Shown one piece after another: positions 54,348-61,541 of a stretch of 64,000 bases of DNA (positions are counted from its first letter, which is position 1; each line of letters begins with the position of its first letter). The notes under the pieces were generated by a model, which saw only the letters and a program-made list of their open reading frames with translations, did not search any database and was not told the origin of the DNA. The position numbers and the translations under genes are program-made. This stretch comes from Myxococcales bacterium (GTDB lineage Bacteria > Myxococcota_A > Polyangia > Nannocystales > Nannocystaceae). The stretch lies in assembly GCA_020633315.1 (NCBI GenBank), contig JACKDV010000003.1, positions 434,001 to 498,000 on the forward strand, in the 5' to 3' direction.

Positions 54348-55176
54348 ATGCTCCCTGCTGCTCTCGCTGCTCGTGCTCCCCGCCTGTCCCGGCGGCAACG
54401 ACTCGGGCGAGCTGGTCGAAGACCACTCGACGACCAACGCCGACGACGGGTCGACGAGCGACGCCGACACCAGCGGCGATCCTCCGGCCGAGCCGACCGA
54501 CGGCGATGCCTCGAGCGGCGGCGCCGACGAGACCGGCCCCGGCACCAGCGACTGCGACGACCAGATGATCCTCGACCTCGGCCTGGTCGGCGGCCTGGTC
54601 AGCGAGGGCGAGGTCTCCAGCACGACGAGCGCACAGGGCTGGGCCTCGATGGTCGACGCGACGGCCGGCGGGATCATGGACGCGCCGACCAACCCGTGGA
54701 TCTACCTGCGCTTCACGCCCGAGGGGCTGCGCAAGGTCGAGGTCGACGACCTGCAGGCGCTCGAGTCCACCGACTGGGACATCGCCGCGAAGCGCTTCGG
54801 GCTGCGGCTCAACGGGGGGGTCAGCGGCCCCTCCCAGGTCAGCGCAGTGGCGCTCGAGGGCATGACGTACGAGGACGTCACCGAGCTGCCCCCCGGAGCC
54901 GAGCTCGCGCAGGAGTCGTTCTACGACGCCGACTGCACGCTGATCGACGACGGCAGCGGCCAGGGGGCGCCCGCGTACCTGCTCGCGCAATGGTGGACCT
55001 ACCCCGGCTGCGTCGCCACCACGGGCGTGCCCTTCATCCTCCAGCTCGACGACGGCAGCCTCGTCAAGCTGGTCGTCGACGCGTACTACGAAAGCGGACA
55101 AGACCAGTGCAACGAGACCGGGATGATGGGCATGGGCTCGGCCCAGCTCACCTGGCGATGGGCGTACCTGGAGTAG
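54328..55176 (+). CDS. HmuY-family haem-binding lipoprotein
   Basis: A 282-residue lipoprotein (LPAC, Cys20) with a long Ser/Thr/Asp/Gly linker (21-78). A HmuY-like domain (about 115-282) carries the family signature NPWIYLRFTPEGLRKVEV, then WDIAAKRFGLRLNGGVSGPS (150-169) and, near the end, LVKLVVDAYYES and AQLTWRW. HmuY proteins capture haem outside the cell and hand it to a TonB-dependent receptor. Several cysteines are unusual for the family (YPGCVATTG, QCNETG). Haem ligands in HmuY vary and are not assigned. The gene overlaps both neighbours. Confidence 0.85.
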   Translation: MLPNRPECSLLLSLLVLPACPGGNDSGELVEDHSTTNADDGSTSDADTSGDPPAEPTDGDASSGGADETGPGTSDCDDQMILDLGLVGGLVSEGEVSSTTSAQGWASMVDATAGGIMDAPTNPWIYLRFTPEGLRKVEVDDLQALESTDWDIAAKRFGLRLNGGVSGPSQVSAVALEGMTYEDVTELPPGAELAQESFYDADCTLIDDGSGQGAPAYLLAQWWTYPGCVATTGVPFILQLDDGSLVKLVVDAYYESGQDQCNETGMMGMGSAQLTWRWAYLE

Positions 55177-55451
55177 CTCTCCGGATCGCCGGGACACTCG
55201 GTGCGGCCGCAGCCCTGCTGCCGTGGGCCGGGCCCGGTCGCGCCGAGCCGCGCCTCCCCGACGCAGGCCCGTGGGGCTTCGATCCCACCGACGTCATCGA
55301 CCAGCGGGACGACACCGACGCCGAGGACCTCGGCGCCACCGCGGCCGACGCCGGCTGCGACCGCCAGCCGCCGACGTGGCCCCCGGCGGCAGAGCTCGCG
55401 GGGCTCGTCCTCGCGGTGGGGGCGGCCCGTCGGCAGCGGAGGCTCCCGTGA
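55158..55451 (+). CDS. Small exported protein with hydrophobic C-terminus
   Basis: A 97-residue protein overlapping the HmuY gene by 19 bp and the receptor gene by 4 bp (GTGA), so it lies inside the operon. It has an N-terminal signal (about 1-29, ending GRAEP) and an acidic middle (VIDQRDDTDAEDLGAT). After an AGC and PPTWPP, a hydrophobic segment (ELAGLVLAVGAARRQRR) ends in basic residues, resembling MYXO-CTERM-like sorting tails, though the match is loose. Role unknown; it may anchor or assist the receptor. Confidence 0.62.
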   Translation: MGVPGVALRIAGTLGAAAALLPWAGPGRAEPRLPDAGPWGFDPTDVIDQRDDTDAEDLGATAADAGCDRQPPTWPPAAELAGLVLAVGAARRQRRLP

Positions 55452-57397
55452 GCCCCGTGCTCGTCGTGCTCCTGACCCTGGCGGTCCGCGAGGCCGGGGC
55501 CGCGCAACGAGCCGAGCCGGAGGCGGTCGACCCCGCGACCGAAGCGGCGGGCGACGAGGACGACGGGGAGGTCCGGACCGTGGTGGTCACCGGCACCCGG
55601 ACCGAGCGCTCTCGATCGGAGTCGCCCGTGGCCACGCAGGTCTACGACCGCGAGCAGATCGAGGACAGCGGCGGCGAGAGCCTCGGAGAGGTGCTCGAGG
55701 AGACCCCCGGGGTGCAGGTCTCCCGGGGAATCGGCGGGGTGGGCATCCGCATGCAGGGGCTCGATCCCAGCTACACCGTGGTGCTCATCGACGGGCAGCG
55801 CACCACGGGCCGGGTCAACGGCGTCCTCGACCTCTCGCGCTTCCCCGCCGAGGACATCGAGCAGATCGAGATCGTCCGGGGGCCGTCGTCGGTGCTGTAC
55901 GGCGCCGACGCGCTGGCCGGCACGATCAACCTCGTCTCCCGACGCGCCCAACAGCCCCACGAGGCCGAGCTCCACTCCGCCTACGGCTCGTTTCGCACCG
56001 TCGACCTGACGGGGCGGGTGGGGTTGTCGCGGCGCCGCTACGCCGGCTCGCTGACAGGGGGCTGGCATCGCACCGACGGCTGGGACGCCGATCCCTCCGA
56101 GCCGTCGACCACCGGGCCCCGGTCCAACCAGCTCGATCTGTCGACCACCCACGAGCTCGGTGCCTACGGGCCCTTCACCCTCGGCATGCGAGGCAGCTAC
56201 CTGCGCCGCGACTCCCTGCTCGTCGATGCTCCGGCCACCGGGGCGGTGCTCGACCGACACAACCGCAGCGAGGTGCTGCAGGCCACGCTGCGCCCCCGCC
56301 TCGAGGGCGCTCACGATCGCCTGACGATGTGGGCCAGCTACAACCTGTTCCGCGATCAGTTCCTCCAGGACCAGCGGGGCTCGACCGCCCTCGACCAGCG
56401 GCAGGACACCCACGATCACCTGGGGCAGCTCACCGCGCAGTACGACCACGAGATCGGCGCCCATGTGCTCAGCGCGGGCGCGGACACCCAGCTCGAGCGG
56501 CTGACCACCGACCGCATCGACCCGCCCACCGTCGATCGCCAGCGCTACGCGATCTTCCTGCAAGACGAGTGGAGGCCGACCCGCGCCCCCACCATCGTGG
56601 TGCTCCCGGGCATCCGGCTCGACTACGACACCTACTTCGGCCTCTACCCTACCCCGCGCCTTGCGACGATGCTGGCCCCCAACGAGCGCTGGACCTTCCG
56701 CGCCAGCTACGGCCGGGGCTTTCGCGCGCCCTCCTTCCGGGAGATGTTCCTGCTGTTCGCCAACCCGAGCGTGGGCTACACGGTGCGCGGCAACCCGCAG
56801 CTCCGCGCCGAGACCTCGTGGAGCGCCTCGTTCTCGGCCGAGTACCGCCCGTGGAGCTGGGCGTGGCTGGCGGCCAACGTGTTCGACAACCGCCTGCAGG
56901 ACACGATCGTCACCGACACCACCGACCCGGGCGACGTGGACACCGTCACCCTGTTCGAGTACGTCAACGTCGGCGAGGCCACGACCCGCGGGGTGGAGAC
57001 CCAGGCTGCGATCACCATCCGATGGCGCCTGACCGTCGACGGCTCGTACACCTTCGTCCACACCCACGATCACACCCAGGGGCGCCCGCTGCCCGGTCGC
57101 CCGCGGCACTCGGGCACGGCCGGGCTGCGCTACCACCGACCTGCCTCTGGGACCACCGTGCGCGTGCGCAGCTCCATCCTCGGCACGCGCCCGTTCTTCG
57201 TCGACACCGATGACGACGGCGTCGACGAGCAGCAGCGAAGCCCCGCATTCGCGACCATCGACGTGCGGCTGAGCCAGCGCCTCTTCCACCACGTCCAGCT
57301 GTTCGCCGGCGTGGAGAACCTGCTCGACGCGGGCAACGCCACCGACACCCCCCTGCAGCCCCGGACCTACTACGGCGGGCTCGACCTCCGATACTGA
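55448..57397 (+). CDS. HmuR-like TonB-dependent haem receptor
   Basis: A 649-residue outer-membrane receptor with GTG start coupled to the previous gene. A signal peptide (about 1-18) precedes a TonB-box region (VRTVVVTGTRTERS) and plug domain (about 45-165; LGEVLEETPGVQVSRGIGGV, VLIDGQRTTGRVNG, IEIVRGPSSVLYGADALAGT). The beta-barrel runs to the C-terminal aromatic end GGLDLRY. The HmuR-type motifs FRAPSF and NPQL are present (YGRGFRAPSF, GNPQLRAET). It would import haem or another iron chelate using TonB energy. Its position between two HmuY genes and Fur-type sites supports haem. Confidence 0.92.
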   Translation: MSPVLVVLLTLAVREAGAAQRAEPEAVDPATEAAGDEDDGEVRTVVVTGTRTERSRSESPVATQVYDREQIEDSGGESLGEVLEETPGVQVSRGIGGVGIRMQGLDPSYTVVLIDGQRTTGRVNGVLDLSRFPAEDIEQIEIVRGPSSVLYGADALAGTINLVSRRAQQPHEAELHSAYGSFRTVDLTGRVGLSRRRYAGSLTGGWHRTDGWDADPSEPSTTGPRSNQLDLSTTHELGAYGPFTLGMRGSYLRRDSLLVDAPATGAVLDRHNRSEVLQATLRPRLEGAHDRLTMWASYNLFRDQFLQDQRGSTALDQRQDTHDHLGQLTAQYDHEIGAHVLSAGADTQLERLTTDRIDPPTVDRQRYAIFLQDEWRPTRAPTIVVLPGIRLDYDTYFGLYPTPRLATMLAPNERWTFRASYGRGFRAPSFREMFLLFANPSVGYTVRGNPQLRAETSWSASFSAEYRPWSWAWLAANVFDNRLQDTIVTDTTDPGDVDTVTLFEYVNVGEATTRGVETQAAITIRWRLTVDGSYTFVHTHDHTQGRPLPGRPRHSGTAGLRYHRPASGTTVRVRSSILGTRPFFVDTDDDGVDEQQRSPAFATIDVRLSQRLFHHVQLFAGVENLLDAGNATDTPLQPRTYYGGLDLRY

Positions 57398-57410
57398 CCT
57401 GGAGACGACG

Positions 57411-58022
57411 ATGAACGACGCACGCTTCGCCCTGATCACCGCCCTGCTCACCGCCACCTCCTGCGCCCCTCCGCTCGAGGCCGACGACGCGGGCATCGAT
57501 GACGATGCCATGATCGACGAGATGGGAGGCCCTCAGGTCGAGCACACCGAGCTCGGGGACGACGTCGTCTCCACGCAGGTGGATGCGACCGCCGAGGGCA
57601 CGTGGGTCTACCTCGACCTCGACGACGGTCGCCAGCTCGAGGTCGCCGACCCCCAGGCCGACCCCGAGTGGGACCTCGCGTTCCAGCGCTTCCACATCAA
57701 GCTCAACGGCGGGGTCTCGGGCGGCGCCGACGTGCAGGCCACCCCAGTGGAGGGCACGACCTTCGAGGCCCTCACCACCGCCCCCGCCAACGGCTACCTC
57801 GCCGACCAGGCCGACGGCGACGACGACGACGACGACCCCGACTACGTGCTGCGCGAGTGGTACGACTACGACTTCATGACCCACGTGCTGACCCCGGCCG
57901 CGGTGGTGTACGTGGTCCGCCACGGCTCGGGTCACACCAAGCTCCAGCTCGATTCCTACTACGACGATGCAGGCACGTCGGGCTTCGTGACCTTCCGCTG
58001 GGCCCCGCTGGCCTCGCCCTGA
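57411..58022 (+). CDS. Second HmuY-family lipoprotein
   Basis: A 203-residue lipoprotein (TATSCAPP, Cys18) 13 bp after the receptor gene. HmuY signature: TWVYLDLDDGRQLEV, WDLAFQRFHIKLNGGVSGGA (88-107), WYDYDFMTHVLTPAAVVYVV, HTKLQLDSYYD and FVTFRWAP. Histidines H95, H158, H171 and H175 are candidate haem ligands by position; P. gingivalis HmuY uses two histidines. An Asp tract (135-143) is unusual. It is shorter than and diverged from the first HmuY-like protein, so the operon encodes two different haemophore-like lipoproteins. Confidence 0.87.
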   Translation: MNDARFALITALLTATSCAPPLEADDAGIDDDAMIDEMGGPQVEHTELGDDVVSTQVDATAEGTWVYLDLDDGRQLEVADPQADPEWDLAFQRFHIKLNGGVSGGADVQATPVEGTTFEALTTAPANGYLADQADGDDDDDDPDYVLREWYDYDFMTHVLTPAAVVYVVRHGSGHTKLQLDSYYDDAGTSGFVTFRWAPLASP

Positions 58023-58383
58023 GCGAGCCACGGCTACGAGGCCCAGCTCGCGTGCCCAGTCGCTGGCGGTGCCGTCGAGCTCGGCCGAGCCCCGGTCGAG
58101 CCTGCACCCGTCTGCGGTGACGAGCTTGGGGCGCAGCACGTGGATCCACCGCGAGATGGGTCGCCCGAGCCGTGCCCGGCTGGCCGAGCGGCGGGAGGAC
58201 TCGATGCCATCAGGGATGCTCCGTTCGACCCAGCGACGGAGAGGAGCGCTGCATCGTTCGCTGCATTCTGCTCCGCCGTGACACCGGGTGCCCCGCCTCG
58301 TGCGTCCTGGCCATGGCACGAGCAACAGGTCCTGCCGCACCAGCAGCCCGCTCGTGCTCGACCCCCAACACGAGATGAGACCC
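58023..58383. other. Gap after haem operon, possible gene remnant
   Basis: No confident gene in 361 bp. A short minus-strand stretch (about 58148-58026) reads like normal protein (RWIHVLRPKLVTADGCRLDR, then GTASDWARELGLVAVA). It lacks a plausible start and continues antisense into the HmuY gene, so it may be a decayed fragment or chance. No strong hairpin or promoter was recognised. Confidence 0.35.
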
Positions 58384-58788
58384 ATGAACCACACGACGAT
58401 GAAGACGATCATTGGCCTGGCCACCTTGCTCACCATGCCGAGCGCGATGACGGCCTGTGACACCGAGAGCGCCGACGAGCTCGAGATGCGGCTGGCTGGC
58501 CCTGGACCCGGCGACGACATCGAGCTCGAATTCGAGGACGGGCCCGCCGAGGTCCCGGAGGAGATCGAGGTCTTGACCGCTCGTCAGTGCAAGGGAACGA
58601 GCGATCAGCTCGTTGCAGCTTGCAGCTCCGGCACATCGACCGAGGCGTGCCGCTCGGGCGGCAACGACGAGGCCTGCGGCTTGGTCGTCTGCCACGGCGA
58701 CCAGCTCTACTTCTGCATCAGCGAGACCTACGGCGCCAGCTGTCACTTCGAGGGGGCGCCTGCCCTGGACTGCATTCCGATGTACTGA
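58384..58788 (+). CDS. Small Cys-rich lipoprotein
   Basis: A 134-residue lipoprotein (MNHTTMKTIIGLATLLTMPS to AMTACDTES). An in-frame ATG at 58375 is possible. The mature part has an acidic segment (DDIELEFEDGPAEVPEEIE) and a compact Cys-rich domain (about 70-134) with nine cysteines (ARQCKGTSDQLVAACSSG, EACGLVVCHGDQLYFCIS). It is probably a disulfide-stabilised extracellular domain. No family recognised. It stands alone between the haem operon and the convergent amidase gene. Confidence 0.72.
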   Translation: MNHTTMKTIIGLATLLTMPSAMTACDTESADELEMRLAGPGPGDDIELEFEDGPAEVPEEIEVLTARQCKGTSDQLVAACSSGTSTEACRSGGNDEACGLVVCHGDQLYFCISETYGASCHFEGAPALDCIPMY

Positions 58789-58946
58789 GCCCACCCGGAG
58801 GGACGATCCAACATCGAGGGGGTCGCGCTCGCTCGAAGTGCGCCCCCCGGCCCCAGCCACGCGAGTGAGCGTCGTGTGATGTGGAGGGCGGCTTGCGGTC
58901 GCCGTCGCCATTCGGTGCCGGTCGAGCCCGTGTCCCCACTGCCTGC

Positions 58947-60725
58947 CTAGGGCGTCGAGGGAGGCACGGGAGTGGGCTCCGCGGGCGCCTCGGTCGCCGC
59001 CGTCGGTGCGGGAGGCGGGGGGCGCAGCGTGTCGACGACGTCCTTGATCTTCGCGGCGATGGTCTGGTCGACATCGCCTTGCATGGCTCCGGTCATGCCG
59101 CTGCGCACGAAGTGGCGTCGGAAGCGGTCCACCGCGGCGATCGTGCGATCGTCGAAGCGACCGGTGATCCGGAGCTGGTAGCCGATGTCGCGAATGTCCG
59201 TCTGGAGCTGCTCGATGACGTCGGCATCCGCAGGGAGCTGGGGCCGCGCCTCGCCCCCGTAGCTGGCCGGAGCCCTGCCGTGCGCGTCGCGGTCACCGTC
59301 GCGCAGGCGCAGGCCGGGGATGGCCGCGAACACTCCGGCGTACGAGGTGGCTGGGTCGAAGTGCTCGCCCGGGACCATGCCCAGGCCCGCCGCGGCGAGC
59401 CGCTCCCACTCGAAGTGCAGGCCGGGATCCCAGTTGCGCTTGTTGCCGTAGGTGTCGGCGGGCACGCCCGACTGCCCCTGGGCGTTGCCCGTGGCGACGT
59501 CGCAGTGCCCCAGGATCCGGGGCCCGATCCCCGGGTAGGCGGCCACGATTTCCCGCGCCAGTCGCAGCACGGTGGCGTACTGCTCCTCGGTGTACGGCGT
59601 CTGTGCCCGGGCCATGTAGTCGTCGGGGTCCCCGGTGTTGGGGTTGATGATCTCCACCCCGAGCGAGGCGTTGATCATGTCGTGCTCGGAGCCCCAGCGG
59701 CCGATGCCCGCGTGGACCTTGGTGCGATCGTCCGCGGTGAGCTTGATCAGGTGGCCGTCGACGTCGAGGATGTAGTTGGCCCCCGCCGACGTGTAGCTGC
59801 CGCCCCGCCGGGAGAAGAAGCGATTGAGGGCGTTGCCGAGGCGCGGGCCGCCCGTGCAGTGCAGCACCAGGATGCCCAGGGTCGCGGTGCCGCCCCTTCG
59901 GGCGGCGGACCCGGGATCCTTCCACCACTCCGGCTTGACACTCAGCGGCAAGTGGCTGGTGGTGGGAGCCCACGCGTGGCGATTGCCCACGCGCGCCCGG
60001 GTCTGGCCCCGCGGAGGGTCGTAGGGATCGTCGACGCTCACCAGCAGGCCGTCCTGGAGGCCGACCGAGACCGTGAAGGCCCGGTAGAGCAGCTCGTGCT
60101 CGCTCGACATGCCCGGCCCGGCGGTGGTGGTGGCGGCGTGCTCGGGGACCACCTCGACCGTGAACACGCCCGAGCGACGGCCGGTGACCAGCCGACACTC
60201 GCCGTTGCGCCCCGAGCACGCGCCCGACGACAGCACCGCTCCGCTCTCGTCGAGCAGCCGCACCTCGGCTCCGATGACCTCGGCCCGGTCGGTGGTGAGC
60301 TGTCCGCCATCGTCGCCCGGGTTCCCGAGCGCGGGCCTGCCGATGCCCCAGCCGAGCATCGGTCGGTCGTCGTCGGCCTCGAGCTCGAGCTCGGGCGTGG
60401 GAGTGCCGCCCGCGCTCGACGGTAGCTGCCATTGCTGCGGAGCCTGGCTCTCGCTGCCGTCGGCGCTGCTCCATCTCCACTCGCCAAGTCTCTCGCCTCG
60501 GCGCAGGGGAAAGTCGCGGCGCACGGTGACCAGGATCGACGTGGGAGGCGTGAGCACGTTGACCGTGGTGTCGCCGTCGACCGAGGGCGCCACGCGGGCC
60601 TCCCCCGCCTCTTCCGGCGTCACCGGGGTGGCCTCGTGTCCCGTCTCCTCGGCTGCGTCGGCCTCGTCCTCGCCATCCTCGAGGCCCTGGTCGGCCTCGT
60701 CCTCGACGTCGTCTTCAGCGCTCAT
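58947..60725 (-). CDS. N-acetylmuramoyl-L-alanine amidase
   Basis: A 592-residue protein with an acidic N-terminus and no signal peptide. After a beta-rich region (about 45-260; TSILVTVRRDFPLRRGERLG) an Amidase_2 domain (about 265-450) appears: LGILVLHCTGGPRLGNALNR, ANYILDVDGHLIKLTADDRT, LGVEIINPNTG, RILGHCDVATG and NWDPGLHFEWERL. His of HCTGG, His of GHCD and Asp of DPG fit the zinc site. The enzyme cleaves the bond between muramic acid and peptide in peptidoglycan. A C-terminal helical region (about 505-570) may be a PG-binding domain, followed by a Pro-rich tail. It is 6 bp after the LysM gene. Confidence 0.88.
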   Translation of the reverse strand: MSAEDDVEDEADQGLEDGEDEADAAEETGHEATPVTPEEAGEARVAPSVDGDTTVNVLTPPTSILVTVRRDFPLRRGERLGEWRWSSADGSESQAPQQWQLPSSAGGTPTPELELEADDDRPMLGWGIGRPALGNPGDDGGQLTTDRAEVIGAEVRLLDESGAVLSSGACSGRNGECRLVTGRRSGVFTVEVVPEHAATTTAGPGMSSEHELLYRAFTVSVGLQDGLLVSVDDPYDPPRGQTRARVGNRHAWAPTTSHLPLSVKPEWWKDPGSAARRGGTATLGILVLHCTGGPRLGNALNRFFSRRGGSYTSAGANYILDVDGHLIKLTADDRTKVHAGIGRWGSEHDMINASLGVEIINPNTGDPDDYMARAQTPYTEEQYATVLRLAREIVAAYPGIGPRILGHCDVATGNAQGQSGVPADTYGNKRNWDPGLHFEWERLAAAGLGMVPGEHFDPATSYAGVFAAIPGLRLRDGDRDAHGRAPASYGGEARPQLPADADVIEQLQTDIRDIGYQLRITGRFDDRTIAAVDRFRRHFVRSGMTGAMQGDVDQTIAAKIKDVVDTLRPPPPAPTAATEAPAEPTPVPPSTP

Positions 60726-60731
60726 GAGACC

Positions 60732-61379
60732 TCAGCACCCGTGGAGCTCCTCGAGCTTGGCGAGCAGCGCGGGTCCGAGCTGGCCGTCGACCTCGAGCCC
60801 CTGGCTCGCCTGGAACGCCCGGATGCTCGCCTCCGTCCGGGGCCCTGCGTCGTCGTCCACGGCGCCACAGCAGAAGCCGAGGTTGTTGAGCCGCGCCTGC
60901 ACCCCGGTCAGCGTGTCGACGGGGTCGAGGTGCCCGACCTTCAGGTCCCACGCGATCCGGCGGGCCGTCGGATCGTCGCTCCGTCGCACCTCCAAGCGCA
61001 GGTGGTCCACCTCGAGCGGCACCTGGTGCTCGATGAGCCCGTCGACGGTCCCCTCGAAGGTCTGGGAGCCCGCGGTCAGGGTGTAGAGCCAGCCATCGAG
61101 CGCCTGCCCGGCCTCGTCGGTGACCTGCAGCGCGACGGCATGCCGAGGCCGTGTCACCCGAAATCGGTGCGCCGCGTCGACCCCTACGCTGACCTCCTTG
61201 CGCTCTGGATCGGGGATCGTGATCACGTCGCCCGGGCAGAGCACGTTGGGGTTGGGCCTCCGCTCGCGGAGCTCTGCGTTGTCGGGGTGCTCGTAGATCT
61301 TCGCCCACCCGATCGATCCGAGCCGAGCCGCGATCTTCGCCAAGGTGTCGCCCTGAGCGACGGTGTGACGGATGGGCAC
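60732..61379 (-). CDS. LysM and peptidoglycan-binding domain protein
   Basis: A 215-residue protein. The GTG at 61379 is chosen because LysM begins right after it (PIRHTVAQGDTLAKIAARLG) and a GGAG site is upstream; an earlier ATG would add about 47 unrelated residues. LysM (about 2-58) ends PNVLCPGDVITIPD. A beta-rich central region follows, then a PG_binding_1 domain (about 155-212): LTGVQARLNNLGFCCGAVDD, GPRTEASIRAFQASQGL, DGQLGPALLAKL. No signal peptide. This layout is typical of proteins tied to contractile secretion or tail-like systems. Together with the amidase it forms a cell-wall-targeting pair. Confidence 0.87.
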   Translation of the reverse strand: MPIRHTVAQGDTLAKIAARLGSIGWAKIYEHPDNAELRERRPNPNVLCPGDVITIPDPERKEVSVGVDAAHRFRVTRPRHAVALQVTDEAGQALDGWLYTLTAGSQTFEGTVDGLIEHQVPLEVDHLRLEVRRSDDPTARRIAWDLKVGHLDPVDTLTGVQARLNNLGFCCGAVDDDAGPRTEASIRAFQASQGLEVDGQLGPALLAKLEELHGC

Positions 61380-61541
61380 GCTGGAAGCTCCGCTCGGGAA
61401 TGCCGGCTCATTGTGGAGAACGGGCCACGGCGAGTCCACTCCGACCTCGGCCCAATGCGAGCGGGTGGCTCGACAGCGCGCATCCCCAAGGGAAGGTTCC
61501 GAGAACGCGCACGGACTCACGGTCGCGCAGATGGGGCGAGC

